Assembly (NCBI GenBank): GCA_021432605.1
Contig: MU271146.1
Location: 682,001-746,000 of the forward strand
From: Coniochaeta sp. PMI_546
Lineage: Eukaryota; Ascomycota; Sordariomycetes; Coniochaetales; Coniochaetaceae
Direction: 5' to 3'
DNA length: 64,000 bases
The notes beneath the pieces were generated by a model. It was given only the letters and a program-made list of their open reading frames with translations, was not told the origin of the DNA and made no database searches. How positions within the stretch are numbered: the stretch's first letter is position 1; every line of letters starts with the position of its first letter. Position numbers and translations under genes: made by a program. Positions 19,552-29,954 of this stretch are shown here, one piece after another.

Positions 19552-20014
19552 GAAATTGGGGTGCGCGAGCGCGGTGTGGGGTAGGGGGCAATGGCATTTA
19601 GGGGAGTTACGAGGGAATATAATGATGTGCGAGTGTTGGTACCTTTTCACATGTCAAGCATTTAGACGGTTTTGAGATATGGATTACATGGAAATAGACT
19701 TTAAATTTCTATCGAGCTAGACTGCCTCCCCATTTGTGATAAATTGTCCGAGCGATGGGAGTGATCAATTTTGCGTGACATCGTTGATCGACTCCGCCTG
19801 GTCTCGTGGTGGACGGCGGTGAAGATAGACAAGTCCAGACGCTTGGCCGTGACGTACGCTCAGGGGATGTACGCTCAGGGGATGTACGCTCAGGGGATGT
19901 ACGCTCAGGGGAAAGCTCGCCAGATGCTAGGAGACTAAAGCTTGGATAGCGGTTCTATACTCGGAACACCACATCTTCCCCAACAGCGTAACAAACTTGA
20001 TAACGACGGAGTAT
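19552..20014. other. Convergent spacer with a minisatellite
   Basis: Lies between the 3' ends of the WSC and GMC genes. Apart from the 15-bp tandem array at 19854-19912 nothing stands out. Confidence 0.5.
19854..19912 (+). repeat. 15-bp minisatellite, four copies
   Basis: Unit GTACGCTCAGGGGAT is repeated perfectly three times, with a fourth copy that diverges in its last bases. The perfect identity suggests recent expansion. Confidence 0.95.
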
Positions 20015-21913
20015 TCACTCTTTCACCAGCCCGAGCTCCCGCATGATGATGTCGGCCCCCTTCTCGCCAACCATAAAGGCAGTATTGCAAGTATTCGCCG
20101 CCACATTCTTCGGCACGATACTCAAGTCCACGACCTTCAGCCCCATCACCCCATACACGTCCAAGTTGGCATCCACACCCCCGTTCTTCTCCCGCGGCGC
20201 CATCTTGACCGTGCCGAGACTGTGCCAGCACGTCCCGATGACCTCCCGGAGGCATTGCTCGATCGCCTTGTCATCCTCGGCAGAGTACTCGAGATCGGCC
20301 ACTACCGCGTCAGGGTCGTAGTCGTCCCCGACCTCGAGCTCGACGCAGGCGGCCTTGCTGCCCGCCGGGAACTTGGGGTGGCTGGCCGCCACCTCGCCGC
20401 GGTAGAATACCGTCCGGCGCATGAGCTCGCGGTGCTTCTTGTAGCCCCACACCTGCTTTTTGAGGTCGACGTCGCCCGGATCGGTGAAGATGCCGAGGTT
20501 GAAGTCCAGCGGGTCGCTGAGCCGGGGCCCGGTGACGTGCACGTGTCCGCGCGAGTACGGGTAGGCGGTGTAGATGGCCGGCGAGACGTACTGGCCCGCC
20601 GGGACCTTGGACGGGTCGCCGAGGAGCGTCTCGACGAGGGTGAAGAAGAGGAGGGGCCTTTTGGGGTGGGATGCATAGTCCCTGTCCCACGCGGCGCGGA
20701 GGTGCGGGTCGAACTTCGCGACGTCCTCTTCCGACGGGCGCGCCTTCACCGCGGCGTCAACGAAGTTCCAGCCCAGGCGTCGCTGCTTCTCGGCGATGGC
20801 GGTGGCGCGATCTATGCGGCCTGTGACGATGGCGTCGTTCGTTTCGCTGGGATCGAGGGATGTCTTGTACGGCCAGAACACCAGGTGGTGGTCTTCATAC
20901 CCAGCACCCACGCCGGGGACGTCGGCGACGAGCGGTATGTCGGCTTTGGTAAGAATATCCTTTGCGCCGATGCCGGAGCGCTCGAGGACGCCGGGCGTGC
21001 CGATCGCGCCGGTGGAGAGGACGACGAGCTTGCGGGCGCGGATGGTTTGTGTCGGAGCTTCGTCCTTGAGAGGTGCCACGGTTGGATGGAAGTTTGGATT
21101 TGGGATGAACTCGACGCCTGTCGCTCGCTTGTTGTCATCGAAGAGCACGCGGACGACTTGGGTCTCGACCAGAACATGCAGGTTCGGGTGCTTGCCATCT
21201 CGCAGTAGAGGGTGGAGGTAGCAGTGTGCCGAGTCCTGTCGTTTGCCGTCGGGCGATGAGTACCGCAAGAAAGGAGCTACGGCGTTGTTGCTGTCAAGAT
21301 CACACAGGTCGTGCACGAAGGGGTAGCCGACCTTGACGGCGCCGTTGATGTAATCGCGTGTGACCTTGTGGGCTCTATAGCCGCCGTCGGATACCTGGAC
21401 TGGACCTTCGAAGCCGTGGACAGCTGGGTCGCCTTGTCCGTGGTAGGTTTCGAGCTATCGTTCGCTTAGATGTTGTTCGTGTAGACACGAGATGAGGACG
21501 CTCAGACTCACTTTCTTGAAGAACGGCAACAGCTCATCTGCCGACCAGCCTGGTGTGTTCCAGGCGTCATAATCCTCCCGTTGGGCGCGAGTGTACATGG
21601 CGAAGTTGATCGAGCTCCCTCCACCGAGAACGCCACCGGCCGGGACGACAGGGTTGCGCCCGGCGAGCTGCGGCTGCTCGGTTGTCGGATAGAAGATGGT
21701 TGTCTTGCTTGTGGGAGCTAGATGATCGAGAAACAAGGTTGGGTGGACAACTGAGGGATTGTCGTAGTTGTCTTGGCCGCCTTCTATCACGAGAATGGAC
21801 AATGTTGGGTCTGCTTCTGCGAGTCTGCCGGCGACGACGCAACCCGCCGTCCCACCGCCAGCAATAATGACGTCCACTTCGAGGTCGGCTGGCAGCTGCG
21901 TGTAGATCGCCAT
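20015..21913 (-). CDS. GMC oxidoreductase, alcohol-oxidase-like, 613 aa
   Basis: Exons 21913-21512 and 21454-20015, with a 57-nt intron (donor GTGAGT, acceptor CGATAG). The FAD-binding start is VDVIIAGGGTAGCVVAGRL. GMC signature 1 reads GGVLGGGSSINFAMYTRA and signature 2 GAIGTPGVLERSGIG. The C-terminal active site reads CWHSLGTVKM with NVAANTCNTA after it, supplying the His and Asn. The segment LETYHGQGDPAVHGFEGP and the insert order resemble methanol/alcohol oxidases (AA3_3) more than glucose oxidase or aryl-alcohol oxidase. Such enzymes oxidise short alcohols and release hydrogen peroxide. There is no signal peptide, and the C-terminus (GLVKE) is not a PTS1 signal, so a peroxisomal location is not supported by sequence. 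The TATA-like box is at 22031-22037. Confidence 0.88.
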
Positions 21914-22730
21914 GGTTTCTGTTGGTCGGTTGCCAAGCAAAGTAGATAGTCAGAGTCGAGAGAGTATACAGCGAGTATGGCCTTAGTAAGGTCTCAGTTC
22001 CTGATCTTGCTGGGGGTAGACTTAGACCATCTTTATACTGGGGCACCCTCTCCTCAACTTCCCCGCAGTGCCCGTCCGAGGTCGTACAGGTCCAATGTTA
22101 CCCAGCTGCCGTGTAAAGTGCATCGCGACGAAACGGCGGCTTACTGGCGCCCTCGTACCCGCTAGGGCTATGCTGCCATCGCCAAGGATGACATGTCGAC
22201 CTGGGTCTTACAAGGTAGCCAATGGCACACACCACTTCGCAGTTTAGTTCTCTACCTAAGGCAAAAGTTGACATAATCATTTCTCACAAAAGTACCAAAG
22301 GGCGTCGGCTACACTATCGCGAAGCGGAAAGGCGCTGAGACGGAAATTGAGTTAAATACACTTCATCAATGTAAAGGCTGCACCGCAGCTGGACTTGGCG
22401 CAGCTGGAGAATTATGTTGTACCATGTGCTCGCCACTCGACAGTCATTGCCAAGTCATGCCATTTAGACTACGGCAGGGATGATTCAGTGAGCTTGCATT
22501 TTGATCGCGATTTGTTGCTATAATTACTATGTCTGTTAATGGCCGGCCGGTTACCTTTGCCAAACACGTACAACGGAACGATTTTGCAGCATTTGTTGGA
22601 CAACGAAATAGAAGCTAATTAGCTTACTAGGTAGACGTACGACGTAAAGAAATACGTCAGACTTATCCGAAAGCGGGTGACAAATTCGCGTGTGTCAAGT
22701 GAATAACTCAGCTGCCCCCGGGAAAGCCTC
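21914..22730. other. Intergenic between the GMC and P450 genes
   Basis: Upstream region of the GMC gene (TATA-like box at 22031-22037) and 3' region of the P450 gene. No gene is seen; no flavodoxin/reductase coding sequence follows the P450 stop. Confidence 0.5.
22031..22037 (-). promoter_or_regulatory. TATA-like box for the GMC gene
   Basis: The minus strand reads TATAAAG, 118 bases upstream of the ATG at 21913. Confidence 0.45.
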
Positions 22731-24160
22731 CTAGACAACTCGTGGTTTGGCATTGACAAAGAAGTTGACCGGTCTCAGATTGAACCACCCATCCTGCTCA
22801 AGCGTGTAAGCGGGATCAACCTCCTCGAAGTTAACCTCTCTGACGAGCTTCGCCAGCACCACCATATTGAACTGCCACGCCCAGTGCTTTCCGATGCACT
22901 CCCTCTTGCCGTTTCCGAACCACTTCTTCACTCCAGGTGGGAGCTTGTCGAAAGCATCACCCATCATGCGCTCGGGCCTAAAGGCAAGTGGTTCGTCGAA
23001 GACGGTTGGGTCTCTGTTCACGCCTGCGAGGACGATTATCATGGCCTGGTCGTGATTTACTTGGTATTTGCCCCCGCCAAGCAGCACCGGACTCTTATCC
23101 TTGCTCGGGATCGGCTCGATGTTGAAGCCGGGAGCCGCGAAGGATAGTCGGAGCGATTCACGCACTATAGCCTCAAGGTACTTGAGCTGGGGGAGGTGCT
23201 CGACCTTGAACTCGCCATTTCCAATGACGGAGTCAAGTTCCTCGCGAGCCAAGCCGATGACGTGAGGGCTCTTCAAGAGGAAGTAGATGGCCGAGCTGAT
23301 CAGACATGGTGCTGTGGAGGAACCGATTGGCATCGACACGATTTCGTCGATGACTTGCGAGTCGGTGAGAGATTTGCCTGTTTCGGGATCAATTCCTGCC
23401 AACAGGGCGGCCAAAACATCTTGGCGGGTTGTTGGGTTGGCGTTCCGGTACTCGACAAGCTCTGCGCCGTACCTACGCATCGTGGCAATAGCCTTCTTGA
23501 ACTTGCGTCCATAGACAAGCCAGTTGAGCATGGGCAGTCGGGTTGGACGCTTCATGGCTTCCGAAGTTGCGTCTTCCATGGCCTGGAGCATTGGGTGTTC
23601 CGGCCCGCTGAGGGATTGAAGCCGCTTTCCGTAGAGGGTCATGGTGGTAACTTCAAGATTGAGCCTGTTCAGCTCGTTGACAGGTGAGATCTTGGTATTG
23701 CCTCCGAGACTCTTCCATTTCTCGATGAGTTCGGAGGTGATGTCTCGCATTTCTGTGAACCACTGTGCGACAGACTGCTGTGACAACCTGGGTGCGATGA
23801 TACGGTGGGCGATTCCCCAGCTTTCTTCGTGGTCAAAAGCAGTGAATAAAGCGTTGTTCACTGCAGAGCGTATCTCGACTATTGGTCCGCCGACATACTT
23901 GCGGAAGCGCTTCTCGTCGCAGAGCTCTTCAGCAAGATCTGCACTGGCGATAAAGACGATCGCGTGTCCGAGCACCTTGATCTGGAATATCTCTCCATAA
24001 GTCTCGGCAAGCCTTTTCAATGAAGCCCAACTAGAGTGATCTTAGATAGTGTGTACTTGGAACAATTCAAGACGGGAGAAACAAACGTATTATTTGGATT
24101 GACGTCGAAGATGTTGCCCAGAAGGGGGATACCGTTGGGTTGTGGGATTGGCTTCGACAT
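22731..24160 (-). CDS. Cytochrome P450, stand-alone haem domain of CYP102/CYP505 type, 457 aa
   Basis: Exons 24160-24087 and 24030-22731, with a 56-nt intron (donor GTTTGT). The start MSKPIPQPNGIPLLGNIFDV resembles the N-terminus of bacterial P450 BM3 and fungal CYP505, and there is no membrane anchor. EAIVRESLR supplies ExxR, and the haem loop is FGNGKRECIGKHWAWQ. CYP505 proteins usually continue into a fused reductase; here the frame stops after the haem domain, so electrons must come from elsewhere. Odd point: the I-helix oxygen-activation motif, usually A/G-G-x-D/E-T-T, reads I-G-S-S-T-A, lacking the acidic residue. CYP102/505 enzymes hydroxylate fatty acids; this one may have altered chemistry. 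Confidence 0.88.
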
Positions 24161-24732
24161 GACTAGAACATGTGTTGTCAGCTTATATCGAGTAGAAGAG
24201 AAAATATCAAAGCACAGACAAGACTGAAGGGGTCTTGCATGTTTTTGAAGTGCTCGAATGTGGAATTCTAGAGTGATCAGTGTCGCTCAGAAAGTGCTGG
24301 ACCATTCACGTTACCGCTTCACATCTCAAGCTGAGACAGTCTGCAGCCACGCAGTCGTGTATCCCAATCGGAGTCCTTTGCTCTGCCGCCGTGTCACTTC
24401 GGGTACACTAGTGTTACTCCGTAGCGATGTCGATCACCCACTTCAAAGGCGGCATAGCAGTAGTGTTATGCAGCGTCACTGACACGTTGCCTCGACTTAT
24501 CCGCACGAAATCTCCAAGGCATTTTGAGTAACACTGGCGAATCATGAAGAAACACTCAGTGATGGCTGTCACATATGGGCAAAGTCATAGAGTGAATGGG
24601 TTCAATTGAATTTGCTAGATATGTTATTAAGCCTAAAATGGATCTATTCTCATGGTGATCATAGGATTCTCATAGGCGGAGAGCCCGAATACTTCGCGTC
24701 AGTTGGTCAGTATTCCGCTTCTTTCACATGAC
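24161..24732. other. Intergenic
   Basis: 5' region of the P450 and 3' region of the next minus-strand gene. No feature seen. Confidence 0.45.
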
Positions 24733-26169
24733 TCACGAAGCAAGATCTTTCTCCCTTCCAGCGTCATCATTATTCCCCATCAAGGAAGTATTGTAGTCTG
24801 TGCTGTCCGTCACGCTCGCCAGGTGAGACATGTACCCCGCATCCCAGAACGAAGGCTCTGTTGCATGGCAATTGCTCGAGTTTGCGGACGGCCCCTGGGG
24901 GTCCCCAAATCCATGTGAGGTGTCAAGATCCCAGGCGGTGGAGGACTCATTGAGCCATGCGGAATCAGTTTGTTGAGCCAAGCGATGTTGGTCGGATGAC
25001 TGCAGTTCTGCTAATTGCGAGGCTACAAGACCGGGTGACAAGTGACCACCTGGGTCTAGACAATTCAAGTCAGCTGTTCCGAAAGTCTTCGGTTCCGTGG
25101 AAACAGACGCGGAGTACAGATGAGGTGTCGGCAGCGGAAATCCAACTCCGCCCGCGGAAGACGGTCGCTGCACCAGCTGCGGCTCAATAGTTTCGGCGGC
25201 GCCAGAGCTGGCTGCTTGTCGTCTGCCAAAGGTTGCAGTGCGGAGTGCATCGTCCCAGTCTGTAAATTAAAAACACATCAGCTCCTGTATCCGTACTCCT
25301 CATTGCTCAGTCACTCACACGGCGATGGGATATTGTTTCTGGCGACGTTTGGGAAGAGGATTTTGTAGAGGTCGGTCCACTTGTTCTCATCACTGTCCCT
25401 GCTCTTTGCTCTAACAGATATACGGGCCGCTGTGGTCTTATCATATCGCCCATCTGCATCTTCGTGCTGCAGTGTATGCAGCGAGGCTTCGTAGACTGAG
25501 CTGTCTACCACATGAGGTGTGAGGATATGCTGCATGAGTTCGTCCACACCTTCCGAGGTATGTGCGCATAGCCAGCAGTTCCAATCGGTAGGACCATGAC
25601 ATCGGCTGAGATGCTGCCTTGTGAGAAAGAAGTCAGTCTTGGAATCCTTCAAATAATAGACTAGCTCAATCTTACTTGACCTCATGAAAATTTCCGGGCG
25701 CCCAGGCTTTGAAGCAGCGCTCTCTGTTTGCTCCATAGGGATTGTGCTTTAAAAAGGGGCATGCGAAATAACGTCTCTCAACCCAATCACTTGGCTGTAA
25801 CTTCTGGCCGCGCCTCTTCTTCCCACCATGACCGTCGCCGCCCCCACCGCCTCTCTTCCTGGAAGCAGATGTTGATGAACTCTTGGGAGTCTGCTGGTAA
25901 TCCTCATCGCTGCCTTCGTTGCCATGACTTTCATCGCGACCGCCGGTATTGTCAACTACGGGACCTCCGTCCTGGCATGTCAATGCCCAATCAAGCCAGC
26001 TATTGAACGAGAACAAGAACTCATCGAAGACGTCGGAGGCTGTGATTACGAAGTAGGTAAAGATGTCCCCAGATATCAAGTCTAGGTAGGTCGGAACCCA
26101 GCTGACGGCTTCGCCTTGTCTAGCCTCGCTGTCGAGCTTGATGAAGTCCTCCCAGTTTCGAGATGCCAT
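24733..26169 (-). CDS. Zinc-finger-like fungal protein with basic patch, 439 aa
   Basis: Three exons: 26169-25676, 25617-25319 and 25259-24733. Introns have donors GTAAGA and GTGAGT. Exon 1 ends and exon 2 begins inside a motif common in fungal proteins: FACPFLKHNPYG...C, then FHEVK-QHLSRCHGP and NCWLC, a C2H2-like arrangement (C-P-F ... H-L-x-R-x-H). Just before it lies a basic stretch (SRKRGGGGGDGHGGKKRRG) that could be a nuclear signal. The C-terminal third is Ser/Gln-rich and disordered-looking. Role unknown; nuclear binding is an inference. The start at 26169 lies 53 bases after the stop of the next gene upstream, so the two could be one transcript or one misread gene. Confidence 0.65.
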
Positions 26170-26222
26170 TTGGTTTACATTGCCATGGCGGGTGGTACCA
26201 ATACCAAGTAGTATCGACGGCG

Positions 26223-27221
26223 TTACACCGTGAATGAGGTCAGTAAACCTTCTCTCTGGGATTTCCAGTTTCCATAATGCGTGTAGCCCTCCGTGATAAC
26301 ATCTGAGCAAATTCTTGATACTTTCCAAGCTTTGCCACTTGGCTTGGAGCGCAGCTTATCATCTGGGTTTGAGATTTTCCGGTCGCCTGGTCTTGGGTCT
26401 TTGATGTTTGCGATGATGCCAAGATCTAGCATATGGTCTAGCATTAGAGGATCCGGCTTATGACAGGTAGGTTGGATATACTCGTGGGTAATGTGTTCTG
26501 CTATGTGCAGCATGCGGAGCTCGAAGGTCCTATCGTAGTCGCGGCCCTCATCTGTATCAACATGAAAAACAGCCTCGCCACACAGAAAGCACTTTAGCTT
26601 TTCGGGGTAGTTGTACTTGAGATGTCCTTTGTGATGTTCTATCCAGGAATCTTGCTCCTCAGCTGCAAACTCGACATCACAGCCAAGAACTTCTCGATGT
26701 TCACACCACAGTCGGCAGGGAAGTTTAGTTCCAAGTGTCCAGTTTAGTGTGTTATTGCACAACAGAAACGTTGGTGATGTTTCAGTCGTTGAAGTGTTGC
26801 TTGTTAGCATCGCATCGTGCAGGGTGGAGGAACCCGAAGTTTCGGCCGGTGTTGTCACGCTCAAGCCCAGTCTGGAAGGTTCAGCTGTTGTGGGCACGCT
26901 CCATCCCAGCCTGGTCGGTCCGGCCGGTGTTGTCATGCCCAAGCCCAGCCAAGGCGGATAGCCGGATGGTATTGCATCAAGCTCTTCCGGAGTGAACAAC
27001 GTCATCAGGGGGTTCCATGGGTCTGCATGCTTCAGTCGCTTGCGGTGCTGTCGAATTACCCGCACCTCGGGACTGTCAACGTAAGCTTGAGTGAATGTGG
27101 TTTCTTTAGCCACTTGAGCCTGTTTTTCCTCGTCTGAGCGTTGAGCACGGCGATCCATTTTGGCGACGACGAAATATGAGACTCTTGGTGATAGAGTATC
27201 AACGTTGGCAGCCCGAGACAT
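26223..27221 (-). CDS. C2H2-like fungal protein with 13-residue repeats, 332 aa
   Basis: Single open frame from the ATG at 27221. The N-terminal third is charged; residues about 92-130 are three imperfect 13-residue repeats of the type GLSVTTPAEPSRL. The second half has CEHREVLGCDVEF...HHKGHL and KCFLCGEAVFHV...HIAEHITH, the spacing of degenerate C2H2 fingers found in many mould proteins. The gene runs in the same direction as the zinc-finger-like gene 53 bases downstream. No signal peptide. A nuclear or regulatory role is inferred from the fingers only. A missed intron joining it to the downstream gene is possible, because the frame ends without a clear domain boundary. Confidence 0.6.
   Translation of the reverse strand: MSRAANVDTLSPRVSYFVVAKMDRRAQRSDEEKQAQVAKETTFTQAYVDSPEVRVIRQHRKRLKHADPWNPLMTLFTPEELDAIPSGYPPWLGLGMTTPAGPTRLGWSVPTTAEPSRLGLSVTTPAETSGSSTLHDAMLTSNTSTTETSPTFLLCNNTLNWTLGTKLPCRLWCEHREVLGCDVEFAAEEQDSWIEHHKGHLKYNYPEKLKCFLCGEAVFHVDTDEGRDYDRTFELRMLHIAEHITHEYIQPTCHKPDPLMLDHMLDLGIIANIKDPRPGDRKISNPDDKLRSKPSGKAWKVSRICSDVITEGYTHYGNWKSQREGLLTSFTV
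26841..26955 (-). repeat. 39-bp coding minisatellite, three units
   Basis: Units start near 26844, 26883 and 26922 (39-base period) and encode the 13-residue repeats of the C2H2-like protein. Units 1 and 3 are nearly identical; the middle one is more diverged. Confidence 0.8.
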
Positions 27222-28669
27222 ATTAAGATATATTTATGTTCGCGGAGCACGCCCAGGTCGTTCTTGACGTCCTCGATCTGATTTGTGTAATACACAAAGC
27301 GCTTGTGTATTGCACAGCGGAATTTTCCTGCATCCTTGCTGTACGACATAAACAACCCTGCCGTACGACATAAACATGTCGCCTGGCTGGAGAGAGGTGC
27401 AGGTTGTGCTTCAGCCGGTACTCCCAGGGCAATTACTACCAGTCACACATCCTCTGATAAACAAGGAATGGATGTTACCTCAAGAGACTAAAGCAAAAGA
27501 TTCAAGACGTTGTTACGTTTCACGTAATCGACAGGCACTTAGTGCAGGCATGGACACCTGAGTAGGCAACATGATAGATTTGGGTACATCCGGGCGATGG
27601 ACAATAGCGGAATTCAGATGATGAAAGTCGATGTGACCCTGGAGTGACTCCTTAAGGACGGCTAGTCCGCGAGCAAATTTGACATGCTGGCTGAATGGTG
27701 TAGTGGCAGTATTTAAGACATTGACAGCTTCCCTAGCATCCGACTCGGTAGCGAAGCAAGTCACGGCCCTAAGTCGCTTTTCTTCTTGCCGGCATTGGTA
27801 TTCCACTATTACAGCGGGCCAACCTCTGCGAGCATTCCCCTCACAGCAGCGTAAGGGTTGTTATCGTCAGCTTCACAATCAGCTTCACAGCTAGACTCAG
27901 ACCTCTGAGTGTGATTTAATCCATGGCTAGGCTCAAAGCTCTCTCAGGCGAGATGCCGTGTGGTGCTGACCGGCACCGACCCTGTTATTTTTGTCCAGAC
28001 TGTGAGATCGGGCGTCTCAGATATCTTGAGAGCCAATAGGATACGAAGCATTCACTTATTATCCGAGAACTTTGCACTCTCCCGAGCCGAGAAAGGCCTT
28101 CGTTACCTTAACGAGGGACTCGTCGTCAAACTTTAGCTAGGCTGACTTGCCGGTCGATACCAAGAGACATGGACCTTGTTGGTAGTGCTACGGGTTATTC
28201 CTAGGTAAGTAGTTTTTCAAGAAAATGAGTAACGAATAACTGATATTGGGCTGAAGGTTGGAGCGTAAGTGGTCTATAAGCAGGCGATAGAGGAGGTGAT
28301 TAAAATCACTGTCGGAAACTGGACAGACACCGTAGGGGTGCCTCTTTCGACACTGATTGTAGCCTGAGGAGATGGAAATGAAAGTACCATCGAATCCTAT
28401 CCGTCGGGCTCTCGCACTTCCAAAGGTTGTTGAGAAGGAAGAGAAAATCAACTGGAATCTGAAAGACCTGGTAAGTCGAGCATCAGGGATACGACAACTT
28501 GATTCACGCGGCACTTAGTCGATAACTGGCTGGAGAAAAGGTGCAACCGAACAATTGCAACAATAGACATATATGCATGTAAAGCCAACTTCATGGCAAG
28601 AAAGCCCTCTTTGTGAGTAGCTTACAAAACATATCGATAGGCTGTGTCTCACAGACTACATGTGGCATT
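27222..28669. other. Intergenic, no supported gene
   Basis: 1.4 kb. Minus-strand open frames at 27513-27806 and 28188-28514 lack recognisable motifs and splice partners. No repeat shared with other parts of the window was seen. Confidence 0.45.
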
Positions 28670-29221
28670 TCACGAAATCGGAGCCTTCACGAGCCTTACT
28701 CTCTCACAGAAGTCAGGAAGGTTGCGGTCTCCCAGCTTGTCCGTAACCCAAAAGAGCTGAGGATGGCCGAGCGACCACTCGCACACCATCCAACCAGTCC
28801 ACCCTTCGCTCCCTTTTAGCTCCGCACCGCCACTTGTCTCATCAACATCCTCAGCAGCAACGGTCTCAAACTTGACGCTCCTGTCGCTCCTATCCTCGGC
28901 AATCTCAACCGGCTCCCAGAGTGTCGCGCCAGCTTCGTCGCCGCTGCTGTTGCCCAAGACGAGGCCCCACCTCCGCCCCGCGTGCTGCGGCGCCCAAGAC
29001 GTGAAGTCTACGCCGGCGCAAGCGGCGGTATCGGCCACGTTGGCACGTAGGAATTTTGGAGGAGCTGGAGTGAGCACCACGGCAGGGTTGGTGTTGCTGT
29101 TTTGCCGGAGGTATAGACCGCTAAAGCGCCCCGCCGCGGCATTCAGGGGTGCCTCCGTCTTGAGGAAGAATTGACCTGGCTCCGGTGGTGGTGGTTGTGG
29201 GGTAGGATCCACGGACGTCAT
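28670..29221 (-). CDS. Unknown protein, 183 aa
   Basis: Single exon from the ATG at 29221. It begins with a proline-rich segment (MTSVDPTPQPPPPEPG), then FFLKTEAPLN and GLYLRQNS, a layout vaguely like small fungal beta-rich proteins that start with Y/F-L-K-T (DUF7907-like). A W-rich tail follows (GWTGWMVCEWSLGHPQLFWV). No signal peptide, no membrane helix. Composition and codon use look coding. The family link is a guess. Confidence 0.55.
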   Translation of the reverse strand: MTSVDPTPQPPPPEPGQFFLKTEAPLNAAAGRFSGLYLRQNSNTNPAVVLTPAPPKFLRANVADTAACAGVDFTSWAPQHAGRRWGLVLGNSSGDEAGATLWEPVEIAEDRSDRSVKFETVAAEDVDETSGGAELKGSEGWTGWMVCEWSLGHPQLFWVTDKLGDRNLPDFCERVRLVKAPIS

Positions 29222-29954
29222 TCTGTTTTGTCGAGCAATGCTGCAAATGGAGTGGTGACGGCCGGGTGGCTTGGAAGGGGGTTAGAGGCAGTGTGTCTCT
29301 AAAGTTGGTGGTTTAACTATTGGCTCCACGTTATTTCGCGATGAGGTACCTAGGTAGTAATGGTGAGGGGTCGATACCTAGGTACGTGTCAGAGACGGAA
29401 TATCAAGTTTCCGACAGCAAGTTTACAGTTGCATTGCCTCTGGACCATATGCTGAGTCAATAAGAGCCACGGCCTATATCACAACCATACATGTTGGTGG
29501 CTCTGGTTCGTGACAACATAAGTGGCAGACTCGAAGTGTCTCCTCTTTGCCAGCGTGATGGTGGGGTCGAAGCACGCACCATGATATCGACATTTTGATA
29601 CTACAGGTGCCAAGCAAACAAGGCCCTCAATTAGCTCGGATCTTCTTGCGCAGTGTTGAAACAGAAGACGGCCAAATTTTGTGCCGTTTCTGTGACGCCA
29701 GTGGCACTAAGAGAACGATCTTACTTTGGTGCAATGCACCAAGTCCAGGCTACCAGCGGCCGATGTAACGGATTCCTCGACATGGTGATACAAGGCATCA
29801 AGCCATGACGACGATGAACAAGCAGCCGCCCAGCGGCGTGTATTTAGACTCACCAGGTCTCTACGTCTTCCCCACGACCAGCATTCCACTTAGAGGCTCA
29901 CCTTAGCAACATTTGCTCTTTGTTACACTCTCAAGAAACATTGCATACGACGAT
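29222..29954. other. Divergent intergenic region
   Basis: Between the unknown gene (minus) and the second GFA gene (plus). Contains a loose inverted repeat around 29345-29386 (GGTACCTAGGTA ... TACCTAGGTAC). No gene seen. Confidence 0.45.

Noticed and set aside
19997-21208. 403-codon plus-strand frame
   Set aside because: Complement of the GMC oxidoreductase gene, with no motifs of its own.
21914-22730. Possible reductase domain after the P450
   Set aside because: Nothing after the P450 stop resembles FMN- or FAD-binding sequence, so a CYP505-type fusion is not supported.
28188-28514. Minus-strand 108-codon frame in a large gap
   Set aside because: No recognisable motif, signal or splice partner.
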